NCBI GenBank assembly: GCA_023511625.1
Contig: JAIMBD010000002.1
Span: forward strand, 1-64,000
Source: Bacillota bacterium
Lineage (GTDB): Bacteria > Bacillota > Sulfobacillia > Sulfobacillales > Sulfobacillaceae
Length of the DNA: 64,000 nt
Direction: 5' to 3'
In this document: in pieces, positions 7,079 through 15,460 of the stretch
Numbering within the stretch: position 1 is the first letter of the stretch
Layout: every line of letters begins with the position of its first letter
Position numbers and translations under genes: made by a program
Notes under the pieces: generated by a model
Databases searched by the model: none
Seen by the model: the letters and a program-made list of their open reading frames with translations, nothing else
Told to the model about the DNA's origin: nothing

Positions 7079-8716
7079 TTACTGGCGATTTTCCGGCCCT
7101 TCGCTCCCGTCAGAACGGTAGGGCAGACGCCTGTCACGCCGTGCGCCCTCATCGGACCAGGTTCCCTCCAGCCACTCCCAGACGACCTCGGGCGGCAGGG
7201 CCGGGCCAAAGAGAAAGCCTTGGCCGGCATGACAGCCCCACTCCAACAACGCCTCCACCTGCGCCGGACGTTCCACCCCTTCGGCCACCACCGTCACCCC
7301 CAGGGGGCGCGCCATGCCGATGATGGCCTGGATGATGGCCCGTGCCGTGGGTGAATCCCAGTCGCTGAGAAAGCTGCGGTCGACCTTCACGGCGTGGATA
7401 GGCAGGTAGTGCACATGCGCCAGGGAGCTGTAACCGGTGCCGAAATCATCGAGGCTCCACTGAAACCCGATCTGGGCCAAGCGCCCCATCACTTCCCGCG
7501 TGCGCTCGATATCCGTCAGTGCCGCCGACTCCAAGATTTCCAGATGGATGGCGGCCGCGTGCAGAAAGGGGTAGCCGGCCAGCAAGCTGAGAAGCCGGTG
7601 GGCCCAATCGGCGCGGTCGAGGTCGATGGGGGCCACGTTGACCGCCACATACCCAGGCCAGCCCCGGCGCCGCCACTCGGCGACCGCCGCCACCGCCTGC
7701 CACAGCACCACCTGGTCCAATTGGGCGAGGCGGCCCTCTCGGTCCAGCCAAGGCAGAAATTCGCCCGGCAGATGCACCTGTCCTTGGGGGTCCACATAGC
7801 GCGCCAACGCCTCAAACCCCTGCACCTCGCCGGTCGGCAGGTGAATGATGGGCTGAAAGTAGGCGCGGATGCCCTGGACGCCCTCCGGCGCTAAGAGTTC
7901 GCGCACCCACCACGGCGCGGCCAGGTCCCGGGGAGCGCCCCGCCTGCCGTGGCGGGCGAGTGCCCACTGGGCCTGATGCCACACCGCCTCGACGCTGTTG
8001 CCGTCGTGCGGAAACCGCGCCACGCCGACCCGAAGCGTGAGCCCCAAGCTTTGCGCCAACCGGCGCCACCGCCTGAAGGCGTGGAGCAGCGTTCGGCCAT
8101 CCCACGCCCCTACGAAGACGGCGGCCACCCGTCCCTCTTCCAGACTGACGCTCCACCCGGTGGCCCGCGCCGGCTCGGCGGCGGCCAGAAGGCGGCGCGC
8201 CGCTTCCTCGCCGGACAGCGCCTCCGCCGCCACCTCGAGGATCATCAGAACGGCGGGCTGCCGTTGAGCCACGGCCCGGGCCAGGCGCCGACTGGCATGG
8301 AGGGGCGCACCCGGGATTTCGGCCGCACAAGCGCGCTCTAGTCCCCCCACCCAGTCTAGCGCCGCGCGCTTGACAGCCGCCACGAGCTCCACCGGCGTGG
8401 CCCCCCGGCGCCGCGCTGCCGCCAACAGCTGCGGCAGCACGGTGCACCAACGGGCCAAGGCCTGGACGGGGTCGACGGGATCCAATGGCGGGCCCACCCA
8501 CGGCCTTCCGCCGGCTTCGGGATCCAGAGCCCGCACATACTCGACCAACCCGTCCGGCAACGCCGCCCGGGCCTGCCCGCGGGCCAGGTCCTCGGCCACC
8601 ACTGCCCAGTCGACGCGGTGAAGGAGGATGCGGTCGCGCGCAGTCCACTCCAACCCCTGGGGACGCGCCGCCTCGTCACCAGACACCTCTGCTCCCGCGC
8701 CGCGCTCCTGGTCCAT
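7079..8716 (-). CDS. Degenerate GGDEF-EAL c-di-GMP phosphodiesterase with globin-like N-terminus
   Basis: The protein has 545 residues. The EAL domain (about 280-520) has the key elements: GFEALARY, VAVNVAP, HLEILESAAL, LDDFGTGYSSL, VKVDRSF, VVAEGVE and GQGFLFGPALP, so it is probably an active c-di-GMP hydrolase. Residues about 150-260 are a GGDEF fold without the GGDEF motif (EEGRVAAVFV stands there), ending in RVGVARFPHDGNSVEAVWHQAQWAL. Residues 20-130 share a pattern with the adjacent receptor: LEW...VDWAVVAEDL against LEW...[10 protein letters not shown] with identical spacing. They later align over the heme-ligand helix with Arg in place of His. ATG 8716 follows a GAGGGGG site. It is the first gene of the chemotaxis operon. 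Confidence 0.85.
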   Translation of the reverse strand: MDQERGAGAEVSGDEAARPQGLEWTARDRILLHRVDWAVVAEDLARGQARAALPDGLVEYVRALDPEAGGRPWVGPPLDPVDPVQALARWCTVLPQLLAAARRRGATPVELVAAVKRAALDWVGGLERACAAEIPGAPLHASRRLARAVAQRQPAVLMILEVAAEALSGEEAARRLLAAAEPARATGWSVSLEEGRVAAVFVGAWDGRTLLHAFRRWRRLAQSLGLTLRVGVARFPHDGNSVEAVWHQAQWALARHGRRGAPRDLAAPWWVRELLAPEGVQGIRAYFQPIIHLPTGEVQGFEALARYVDPQGQVHLPGEFLPWLDREGRLAQLDQVVLWQAVAAVAEWRRRGWPGYVAVNVAPIDLDRADWAHRLLSLLAGYPFLHAAAIHLEILESAALTDIERTREVMGRLAQIGFQWSLDDFGTGYSSLAHVHYLPIHAVKVDRSFLSDWDSPTARAIIQAIIGMARPLGVTVVAEGVERPAQVEALLEWGCHAGQGFLFGPALPPEVVWEWLEGTWSDEGARRDRRLPYRSDGSEGPENRQ

Positions 8717-8898
8717 CCTTGGACGCCCCCTCGTCGACCGGGCGGGTGCGCGTCGACGGTCGCCTGACGCCCGGCCCGCTCGGCCTTGTCTTCGCGGCAT
8801 AGATTCGGGACGGTGGCGCGGGATCCTCTTTTGGGCACCCGATTTTTCCGCCCCCGACCTCCGCGTACGCCTGACCCCCCAAGCCCGGTCGAGGACGG

Positions 8899-8904
8899 TA
8901 TAAT
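8899..8904 (+). promoter_or_regulatory. Putative -10 element for the amidohydrolase gene
   Basis: A TATAAT hexamer lies 47 bp upstream of the ATG at 8951. No good -35 is found at 16-18 bp; the closest, CTGACC at 8871-8876, leaves 22 bp. The 8717-8950 stretch separates divergent genes and probably also holds the chemotaxis operon promoter, which I could not identify. Confidence 0.4.
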
Positions 8905-8950
8905 GAAAAAGCCCGGGGCGCGGATCCCCGGCAGCTGGGAGGGGAGCGAG

Positions 8951-9892
8951 ATGTACGACGTACATACCCACTTTGTGCCTGCTCCGGTGATGGAGTGGGT
9001 CCGCGCCGAAGCCGCTACCATCCGCGCGGTGTTCGAACGGCGCGACCCCACCAAGGCCGAGTTTCTGGTGGTCAACGGCAAATGGGGCTTTGAACTCAAA
9101 CCGACGTTTATCGACGCCGAGGGCTACCTCCAAGCCCAGGCGGCAGCAGGAGTCACCTATGCCCTGGTCTCCCCGATCCCCCAACTCTTCGCCTATGAGT
9201 TCGAACCGGCAGTGACCGAAGCGCTCGCGTCGGTGTACAACCAGGCCCTGGTCGAGTGGGTGGCACAGCACCCAGACCGGCTGGGGGCCCTGGCCACGGT
9301 GCCCCTCAACGCCCCCGAACGGGCGGCTACGCTGCTGGAGGCGGCGCTCGATCGCGGGCTTTTGGGAGCCATCGTGGCCCCCGGCATTGGTTCCCGCACC
9401 TTGACCGATGCCTCCTTTCTCCCGCTGTGGGAAGTCGCCGACCAACGGAGGGCGATTCTCTTCATTCACCCCCTCCTGAACGAGGACCCCCGAGTCCAGC
9501 GGCGGATGATGCCGAACCTCATCGGCGTCCCCTGGGAAACCACCCTCGCCGCCACCGACCTCATCCTGGCGGGCTATCTCGACCGATTCCCTCGGGTTCG
9601 GATCCTGCTCGCCCATGGCGGCGGCTTCCTACCGTATCAAGTGGGTCGTCTGACCCAGGGCTACGAAAAATGGAGCCCCGTGCGCGCCGTGCTCCAGGCT
9701 CCGCCCGAGGCCTACCTCCAGCGGCTGTGGTACGACGGCATCCTCTGGGACCAGCGCAGTCTAGCCCTGCTCGCGGCGGTCGTCGGAGAAGACCGCGTGT
9801 TGCCGGGTTCGGATTTTCCCTTTGACTTAAGCGTCTGGCCGCCCCGGGTCGGATCCGACGCCGGAGCCCGTCAATTCCTAGGCCGCAGCTGA
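8951..9892 (+). CDS. praH: Amidohydrolase-family decarboxylase (PraH / ACMSD-like)
   Basis: The protein has 313 residues of the metal-dependent amidohydrolase-2 family that includes 2-amino-3-carboxymuconate-6-semialdehyde decarboxylase and gamma-resorcylate decarboxylase. Metal-site motifs are DVHTHFVP at the N-terminus, FIHPLL, LAHGGGFLPY and GSDFPFD near the C-terminus. In the protocatechuate 2,3-cleavage pathway an enzyme of this family (PraH) removes CO2 from 5-carboxy-2-hydroxymuconate-6-semialdehyde, the dioxygenase product. The convergent neighbours supply every later step, which makes PraH the best assignment. Decarboxylation of a related amino- or hydroxymuconate is an alternative. 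A GGGAGGGGAG ribosome site precedes the ATG. Confidence 0.75.
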   Translation: MYDVHTHFVPAPVMEWVRAEAATIRAVFERRDPTKAEFLVVNGKWGFELKPTFIDAEGYLQAQAAAGVTYALVSPIPQLFAYEFEPAVTEALASVYNQALVEWVAQHPDRLGALATVPLNAPERAATLLEAALDRGLLGAIVAPGIGSRTLTDASFLPLWEVADQRRAILFIHPLLNEDPRVQRRMMPNLIGVPWETTLAATDLILAGYLDRFPRVRILLAHGGGFLPYQVGRLTQGYEKWSPVRAVLQAPPEAYLQRLWYDGILWDQRSLALLAAVVGEDRVLPGSDFPFDLSVWPPRVGSDAGARQFLGRS

Positions 9893-9916
9893 CCCGAGGG
9901 CCGGCACCGCGAGATA

Positions 9917-9950
9917 CAGCAGGGCAGGGCCTAAAAGCCCTGCCCTGCTG
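9917..9950. terminator. Perfect 14-bp hairpin between convergent genes
   Basis: CAGCAGGGCAGGGC at 9917-9930 and its exact complement at 9937-9950 enclose the loop CTAAAA. It lies between the stop of the amidohydrolase (9892) and the stop of the tautomerase (9954), so it can serve both strands. Neither strand has a T-run after it. Confidence 0.75.
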
Positions 9951-9953
9951 CGG

Positions 9954-10148
9954 TCACCGGCGCGTCAGTTCCGCCATCGGCACCCCACCGACGGCCCAGT
10001 GGGTCTTCGGCAGTTCGTACACCAACACCCGCACCGTTTCCGGCGCCGCGCCCAGTGTCCGACAGATGGCAGCCGTGACCTCTTCCATCAATTGCCGTTT
10101 CTGTTCCGGGCTGCGCCCTTCCAGAATGTGAATCTGCGCCAGCGGCAT
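9954..10148 (-). CDS. praC: 4-oxalocrotonate tautomerase (2-hydroxymuconate tautomerase)
   Basis: The protein has 64 residues including the initiator Met. After Met removal the chain starts with catalytic Pro1, and Arg11 (HILEGRS), Arg39 (ETVRVLV) and Trp50 (KTHWAVGG, where the archetype has Phe50) fall at the expected positions. The enzyme converts 2-hydroxymuconate to 2-oxo-3-hexenedioate as a homohexamer. It follows the decarboxylase gene by 27 bp and ends the ring-cleavage operon, just before the 14-bp hairpin. The match to known 4-OT sequences is close throughout. Confidence 0.95.
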   Translation of the reverse strand: MPLAQIHILEGRSPEQKRQLMEEVTAAICRTLGAAPETVRVLVYELPKTHWAVGGVPMAELTRR

Positions 10149-10175
10149 GCGCGATGCGCCCCCTTCCCCCGGCCT

Positions 10176-10952
10176 TCAAGTCACCACCCGCAACGGAATG
10201 GTGCCTAGCCCTTCGAAGCCAATGTCGACCCGGTCGCCGGCCGCAAGGTGCACCGCTTCGGTGATCCCTCCCGTCAGAACCACCATTCCCGCCTCGATCT
10301 GCGCCCCGATGCGGTCGAGCATCCGCACCAACGTCACCACCGACTGCACGGGGTGCCCCAAGACGGCGGCGCCGGCGCCGGTCTGCACCACCTCGCCGTT
10401 CTTGGTCACCACCACCCCCACCTCGTCCCATCGTGCGGCATAGGGCGCATACCCCTGGTCGCCGACGTAGAACCGACACCCCGAGGCGTTGTCGGCCACG
10501 ACGTCGATCAAGGTGAAGGAAAAGTTCTGGTACCGGCTGTCGATGATCTCAAACGCCGGGAGCACGCACTCAGTGGCCAGCCACACGTCGCGCGGCCGGA
10601 CCGACGGCCCCCCGAGGCTGCGCTTGAAAACAAACGCCAGTTCCGGCTCGACCCGCGGATGGATGGTCCCGGCCAGGTGCAGAACCGGTTCGCTAAGCTC
10701 CATGGCCGCCGTCAGCCGCCCATAAATCGGCTCGGCCACCCCCATCGACCGCTGCTTGGCGGCGCTGGTCAACCCCATCTTCCAGCCCACCACCCGGTCG
10801 CCGTCGGCCACCATGCGGTCGACCACCAATTCCTGGATGCGGTAGGCGTCCTCCACCGTCAGGCCAGGCCACCGGTCGGTGACCCGCCCCATTTCCTGGG
10901 CTTGGCGCTGGTGTTGAAAAATCCAGTCTGCGATCCGCCCGAGTTCCTCCAC
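10176..10952 (-). CDS. praD: 4-oxalocrotonate decarboxylase
   Basis: The protein has 258 residues of the hydratase/decarboxylase family (DmpH/XylI and DmpE/XylJ). Decarboxylase-type wording is seen at KMGLTSAAKQRSMGV, EPIYGRL, EIIDSRYQNFSF and GGITEAV, distinguishing it from the hydratase paralogue in the same operon. The family uses a divalent metal held by a Glu-rich site (PRVEPELAFV region). It converts 2-oxo-3-hexenedioate to 2-hydroxypenta-2,4-dienoate plus CO2 and normally complexes with the hydratase. The GTG start at 10952 is preceded by AAGGAG. Confidence 0.87.
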   Translation of the reverse strand: MEELGRIADWIFQHQRQAQEMGRVTDRWPGLTVEDAYRIQELVVDRMVADGDRVVGWKMGLTSAAKQRSMGVAEPIYGRLTAAMELSEPVLHLAGTIHPRVEPELAFVFKRSLGGPSVRPRDVWLATECVLPAFEIIDSRYQNFSFTLIDVVADNASGCRFYVGDQGYAPYAARWDEVGVVVTKNGEVVQTGAGAAVLGHPVQSVVTLVRMLDRIGAQIEAGMVVLTGGITEAVHLAAGDRVDIGFEGLGTIPLRVVT

Positions 10953-10969
10953 GCTCTTCGCTCCTTCGC

Positions 10970-12013
10970 CTACTGGGCCCCCTGCCCCGCCAGAACCTTC
11001 TTGCGATTGGCCAATTCGACCGCCACGTCGACGATCATGTCCTCCTGGCCACCCACGACCTTCCGCCGCCCGAGCTCCACCAAGATGTCGCGGGGATCGA
11101 CCCCAAACTGTTCGGCGGCGCGGTAGGCGTGCAATAGGAAGCTCGAGTACACCCCGGCGTAGCCCATGGTCAGGCTCGGCTTGTCGATGATCACCGGCCG
11201 CACCATCCGCGGGCGGACCACGTCCTCGGCGGCGTCCATGGCGGCATAAAGGTCTACACCGGTTTCGATACCCATCTTGTTGCACACCGCCACGAACACC
11301 TCAAGCGGCGTATTACCGGATCCTGCACCGAGCCCTGCTGCGCTGCAGTCGATGCGGGTGGCCCCTTCCTTGACGGCCGCCACCGAATTGGATACCGAAA
11401 GCCCGAGGTTGTTGTGGGCGTGAAATCCCACCTCCACCTCTGGCGCCAGAGCCGCGCGCAGGGCCGCCACCCGAGCGCGCACGTCGTCCTCTACCATGGC
11501 CCCGGCCGAATCGACCACGTACACCACCTGGGCGCCGTATGACTCCATCTTCTTGGCCTCTTCAACCAACTTCTCGGGAGGCACCATGTGGGCCATCATC
11601 AAGAAGCCGACCGTGAAGAGCCCCATCTTGCGGGCCACGCCGATATGCTGTTCCGAGATGTCGGCCTCGGTGCAGTGGGTGGCGATGCGGATGGCGCGGA
11701 TACCGTATTCCACGGCCCGCTTCATGTCCTCCACGGTCCCGATGCCCGGTAACAAGAGGGCCGCCACGGTCGAGTGCTGGACCGACTGGCACACCGCCTG
11801 GAGGTAGTCCGCCTCGGTCTCCTTGGCCATGCCGTATTGGACCGAACTGCCCCCGAGCCCGTCGCCGTGCGCCGCCTCGATCATCGCCACGCCGGTCTTA
11901 TCTAGCGCGGTGGCGATGGCGCGGGCGTCGTCGACCGTAAACTGGTGGCGCACTGCATGCATGCCGTCGCGCAGGGCGACGTCGGTGATTTTCACCTGGT
12001 ACTTGGCCGTCAT
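10970..12013 (-). CDS. praF: 4-hydroxy-2-oxovalerate aldolase
   Basis: The protein has 347 residues of the DmpG/MhpE family. The N-terminal LRDGMHAVRHQFT carries the catalytic Arg and metal-binding Asp, HGDGLGGSSVQYG follows, and VGFHAHNNLGLS with GLGAGSGNTPLEV completes the TIM-barrel active site. It splits 4-hydroxy-2-oxovalerate into pyruvate and acetaldehyde and channels the aldehyde to the partner dehydrogenase encoded immediately upstream. The ATG at 12013 has AAGGAGGG eight bases upstream. The downstream decarboxylase starts 17 bp after its stop. Confidence 0.95.
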   Translation of the reverse strand: MTAKYQVKITDVALRDGMHAVRHQFTVDDARAIATALDKTGVAMIEAAHGDGLGGSSVQYGMAKETEADYLQAVCQSVQHSTVAALLLPGIGTVEDMKRAVEYGIRAIRIATHCTEADISEQHIGVARKMGLFTVGFLMMAHMVPPEKLVEEAKKMESYGAQVVYVVDSAGAMVEDDVRARVAALRAALAPEVEVGFHAHNNLGLSVSNSVAAVKEGATRIDCSAAGLGAGSGNTPLEVFVAVCNKMGIETGVDLYAAMDAAEDVVRPRMVRPVIIDKPSLTMGYAGVYSSFLLHAYRAAEQFGVDPRDILVELGRRKVVGGQEDMIVDVAVELANRKKVLAGQGAQ

Positions 12014-12061
12014 GGACGCCCTCCTTCCTCTTCCCCGTCCCGCCTAAGCGCCGGTCGAGAC

Positions 12062-12949
12062 CTACTGCCCCACCGGGATGCGGTGTTTGGCGAACTCCTC
12101 CCCGACTTTGGTGGCCGCTGCCGTCATGATGTCGAGGTTGCCGGCGTAAACCGGCAGAAAGTCGCCGAGCCCTTCGACTTCGATCGAGATCGAGACCAAA
12201 TTGTCGCGGTAAATGGGATCTCGGTTGAGCCGATACCCCGGTACAAAGCTTTGCACGTGGCGCACCATGTCGCGAATGGACTGGTCGATGCGCTCGTAGA
12301 CGTCGTCGCCGGTCTCGTCGATCAGGCAGTAAATGGTGTCGCGCATCAAGATGGGCGGCTCTGCGGGATTGAGGATGATGATGGCCTTGCCGCGCCGGGC
12401 CCCGCCGATGACTTCGATGGCTTTGGCGGTGGTCTCGGTGAATTCGTCGATGTTCTGCCGCGTCCCCGGCCCCGCACTCTTGCTGGCGATGGTGGCCACG
12501 ATTTCCCCATAAGAGACGCCGACGACGCGCCGTACGGCGTAGACCATGGGGACTGTGGCCTGGCCGCCGCAGGTCACCATGTTCACGTTCAAGGCGTCTA
12601 AGTGGTCGCCCAGGTTGACCGCCGCGATGACGTAGGGGCCGCGCGCGGCCGGCGTCAGGTCAATGGCTTGAATCCCCGCCTCGCGCAAGAGCTTAGCGTG
12701 ACGGACGTGGGCCTTGGCCGAGGTGGCGTCAAAGACCAGATCCGGCCGCACCCCCCGTTCCAAGAGTTTCGGCAGGCCGTCGGCGTTCACCTCCAGGCCC
12801 AGCCTGGCGGCGCGCTTTAGGCCCTCCGACTCGGGATCGATGCCGACCATCCAACGCGGCTCCACCCACTGACTGCGCAGAAGCTTATACATTAAGTCGG
12901 TTCCGATGTTGCCCGATCCGACAATGGCCGCTTGCAACTTCGTGGCCAT
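12062..12949 (-). CDS. praG: Acetaldehyde dehydrogenase (acetylating)
   Basis: The protein has 295 residues of the DmpF/MhpF family. The N-terminal [10 protein letters not shown] is the NAD-binding loop and [15 protein letters not shown] holds the catalytic Cys. The tail ([16 protein letters not shown]) is typical. It oxidises acetaldehyde from the aldolase to acetyl-CoA within a channelling complex. The ATG at 12949 follows GGGAGGGCGT and starts only 2 bp after the hydratase stop, so the two are co-translated. Longer in-frame extensions upstream run over the hydratase gene and are not needed. Confidence 0.95.
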   Translation of the reverse strand: MATKLQAAIVGSGNIGTDLMYKLLRSQWVEPRWMVGIDPESEGLKRAARLGLEVNADGLPKLLERGVRPDLVFDATSAKAHVRHAKLLREAGIQAIDLTPAARGPYVIAAVNLGDHLDALNVNMVTCGGQATVPMVYAVRRVVGVSYGEIVATIASKSAGPGTRQNIDEFTETTAKAIEVIGGARRGKAIIILNPAEPPILMRDTIYCLIDETGDDVYERIDQSIRDMVRHVQSFVPGYRLNRDPIYRDNLVSISIEVEGLGDFLPVYAGNLDIMTAAATKVGEEFAKHRIPVGQ

Positions 12950-12951
12950 GG

Positions 12952-13743
12952 CTACGCCCTCCCTCCCGCAAACGCCGCTTCCACCGACCCAAGACGCCCA
13001 AAATGCGCCCGCACCGCATCGCCGGCGGCCACCGGCACGGCTGCGCTCACCGAACCCGACAACACCACGTGACCGGCACGCAGCACCGTGCCGAACTCCG
13101 CGAGCTTGTTGGCCAGCCACGCCACGCCCCAACCCGGGTGGCCTAACACGGCTGCGCCGGCGCCGGTTTCAACCACCTCGCCGTTCTTCCACAACACCAT
13201 TCCGACCGTACTCAGGTCCACCGCCCCCACAGGACTGGGTTGACCGCCTAAGACAAAACACCCGGCCGAGGCATTGTCGGCCACGGTATCAACCAGTTTA
13301 ATGCGCCAGGCGGCGATCCGGCTGTCGATGACCTCCAGCGCCGGCACCACGTACTCGGTCGCACTCAGCACATCGTGCAGCGTCACGCCGGGACCGGCAA
13401 GGTCGCGCCGCAGCACGAACGCAATCTCCGGCTCTACCCGGGGCTGGATCAGCTGGCGCTGGATCACCTGTCCCGAGGCGTACCACATCGAGCGAAACAG
13501 GTGGCCGTAATCCGGCTCCCCCACCCCCAACATGCGCTGCATCGGCTTGGAGGTCAACCCGATCTTGTGCCCGACCACCTCCTCGCCTTGCGCCACCTTA
13601 CGCTCCACCACCCCCAACTGAATGCGGTAGGCGTCGACCACCGTCAAGCTAGGGTCGGCCTCGGTCAAGGGGGCGATGGGCTGTCCGGTCCGTTCCGCCT
13701 CCCACAACCGGGTAGACCACTCGGCCAAGGGCTCCTGTGCCAT
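12952..13743 (-). CDS. praE: 2-hydroxypenta-2,4-dienoate (2-oxopent-4-enoate) hydratase
   Basis: The protein has 263 residues of the DmpE/MhpD family. The hydratase-type segments [45 protein letters not shown] and VVLSGSV separate it from the decarboxylase paralogue (KMGLTSAAKQ, PIYG, NFSF, TGGI). It adds water to 2-hydroxypenta-2,4-dienoate to give 4-hydroxy-2-oxovalerate, the aldolase substrate. The ATG at 13743 has GGAGG eight bases upstream. The gene follows the semialdehyde dehydrogenase after 14 bp. Confidence 0.9.
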   Translation of the reverse strand: MAQEPLAEWSTRLWEAERTGQPIAPLTEADPSLTVVDAYRIQLGVVERKVAQGEEVVGHKIGLTSKPMQRMLGVGEPDYGHLFRSMWYASGQVIQRQLIQPRVEPEIAFVLRRDLAGPGVTLHDVLSATEYVVPALEVIDSRIAAWRIKLVDTVADNASAGCFVLGGQPSPVGAVDLSTVGMVLWKNGEVVETGAGAAVLGHPGWGVAWLANKLAEFGTVLRAGHVVLSGSVSAAVPVAAGDAVRAHFGRLGSVEAAFAGGRA

Positions 13744-13757
13744 GTTCCGCCTCCGAG

Positions 13758-15194
13758 TTACAGCTTGATGCACACGTTGGACAGCTCGGTGTAGAATTCG
13801 AAGCTGTGCATGCCGCCCTCGCGCCCGATCCCGCTTTGCTTCATCCCGCCAAACGGCGTACGCAGGTCGCGCAAGAACCAGGTGTTGACCCAAATCACCC
13901 CGGCCTCGATTTGCGCCGCCACCCGGTGCGCGCGCTTTAAGTTGGTGGTCCAGATGGTAGCCGACAGCCCGTAATGGGTGTCGTTCGCCATTGCCACCAC
14001 CTCGTCCTCGGTGTCGAACGGCTGCACCGTGACGACGGGTCCGAACACCTCCTGCTCAACGATCTCGCAGTGCGGCGCGACATCGACGATGATGGTGGGC
14101 TCGAGGTAGTAGCCGCGGGAAAGGTGGCTCGGGCGTTTACCCCCCACCAAGATGCGGGCCCCGTCGCGCACTGCGCGCTCGATGAACCCTTCCACCCGCA
14201 GCAGGTGCTCCTCGCTGATGAGCGCCCCCACGTCGGTCTTGGGATCAAAGGGGTCGCCCACCACCAGTTGCCGCGTGCGCGCTGCCAACCGGCTGACGAA
14301 CTCGTCGTACAAGGGGCGCTCCACATAGATCCGGGAACCGCACAGGCACACCTCGCCCTGGTTGGCAAAACTCGATCGGATGGTGGTCTCGATGCAGTCG
14401 TCGAGATCGGCATCGGCAAATACGATGTTGGGATTCTTCCCTCCCAGCTCAAACGACAACCGCTTGAGGGTCGGTGCAGCGGCCGCCATCACCGCTTTGC
14501 CGGTGGTGGTCTCGCCGGTCAGGGAGATGAGGTTGACATCCGGATGCTCCACCAAGGCCGCGCCGGCTGAATCCGGGCCGAACCCGTGCACCAAGTTCAG
14601 CACCCCATCGGGCAACCCTGCCTCCTTGGCCAGTTCGGCCAGTTTAGTGGCCGTGGTCGGCGTAAGTTCGGCAGGCTTCATGACGCAGGTGTTGCCCGCC
14701 GCCAGGCACGGCGCCACCTTCCAAGTCAGGAGCAACAGCGGCAGGTTCCAGGGAGAGATGAGACCGGCCACGCCCACCGGGTGGCGTACCGCGTAGTTCA
14801 GGGCGATGTCGTCAGTGGCGTAGGCTTCGGTCCCCAACCCTTTCACGTAGTCGGCGAAAAACCGAAAGTTGTAGGCCGCCCGCGGGATGTCGAGGCTCTT
14901 GGACAGGCTGAGCGGCTTGCCGGTGTCGAGCGTCTCCAGTCGGGCCAATTCGTCGAGATGCTGCTCGATGAGGTCCGCCAAGCGGTTGAGAATCTGCGAG
15001 CGCTTGGCCACTGGCATGCGGCCCCAGGTCTTGAAGGCCGCCCTCGCCGCGCGCACTGCGCGGTCCACCTCGGCGCGGCCGCCCTCCGCCACCAAGCTCA
15101 GCACCTCGCCGGTCGCCGGGTTGATGTTCTCAAAGAACCGCCCGTTCTCGGACGGCACAAACTCTCCGTTGATAAAATGCAGCAGTTTATCCAC
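13758..15194 (-). CDS. praB: 2-hydroxymuconate-6-semialdehyde dehydrogenase
   Basis: The protein has 478 residues of the aldehyde dehydrogenase superfamily. Catalytic Cys is in SSFANQGEVCLCGSR, the wording characteristic of hydroxy- and aminomuconic semialdehyde dehydrogenases, and the general base Glu is in FELGGKNP. The C-terminus (RDLRTPFGGMKQSGIGREGG) is also diagnostic. It oxidises the ring-fission semialdehyde to 2-hydroxymuconate with NAD. GTG 15194 is chosen, with GGAGG about ten bases upstream; an ATG nearby is out of frame. In another setting this family acts on 2-aminomuconate semialdehyde, so the exact substrate is inferred from the operon. Confidence 0.9.
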   Translation of the reverse strand: MDKLLHFINGEFVPSENGRFFENINPATGEVLSLVAEGGRAEVDRAVRAARAAFKTWGRMPVAKRSQILNRLADLIEQHLDELARLETLDTGKPLSLSKSLDIPRAAYNFRFFADYVKGLGTEAYATDDIALNYAVRHPVGVAGLISPWNLPLLLLTWKVAPCLAAGNTCVMKPAELTPTTATKLAELAKEAGLPDGVLNLVHGFGPDSAGAALVEHPDVNLISLTGETTTGKAVMAAAAPTLKRLSFELGGKNPNIVFADADLDDCIETTIRSSFANQGEVCLCGSRIYVERPLYDEFVSRLAARTRQLVVGDPFDPKTDVGALISEEHLLRVEGFIERAVRDGARILVGGKRPSHLSRGYYLEPTIIVDVAPHCEIVEQEVFGPVVTVQPFDTEDEVVAMANDTHYGLSATIWTTNLKRAHRVAAQIEAGVIWVNTWFLRDLRTPFGGMKQSGIGREGGMHSFEFYTELSNVCIKL

Positions 15195-15438
15195 CTGTAC
15201 ACGCCCTCCATTCGCCCGCCGACCCGACGAGCACCGATCCAACCCCTTCTGCTTCCCCAGAATACCCCCAGGGGCATTCCCGCAATGGCTTCGGACTGCG
15301 GTCGCGTCCACCGAGTCCAGCCGAGGCCTCTCGGGGAGGCTCTACGGCCTCAGTCTTTCCGTCGGCTGCCACATTGGGCTTGCCTTTCACTATACCCTAC
15401 TGCAGGGCCTGGCACCACCGCACCGGCGCACGCCGCGC

Positions 15439-15458
15439 CCCCCTGTGGCGACAGGGGG
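15439..15458 (-). terminator. Hairpin directly after the dioxygenase stop
   Basis: CCCCCTG at 15439-15445 pairs with CAGGGGG at 15452-15458 around a six-base loop, immediately beyond the stop at 15461. There is no T-run after it. It may end part of the transcript or protect the dioxygenase mRNA. The 15195-15438 stretch between the first two genes of the operon holds nothing else I can name. Confidence 0.45.
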
Positions 15459-15460
15459 TG

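Noticed and set aside
8717-9616. Long N-terminal extension of the EAL protein
   Set aside because: It lies antisense to the amidohydrolase gene and has low-complexity composition; the ATG at 8716 has a ribosome site.
15380-15400. Minus-strand TATAGT upstream of the semialdehyde dehydrogenase
   Set aside because: No -35 match, and the gene is better explained as part of the operon starting at the dioxygenase.
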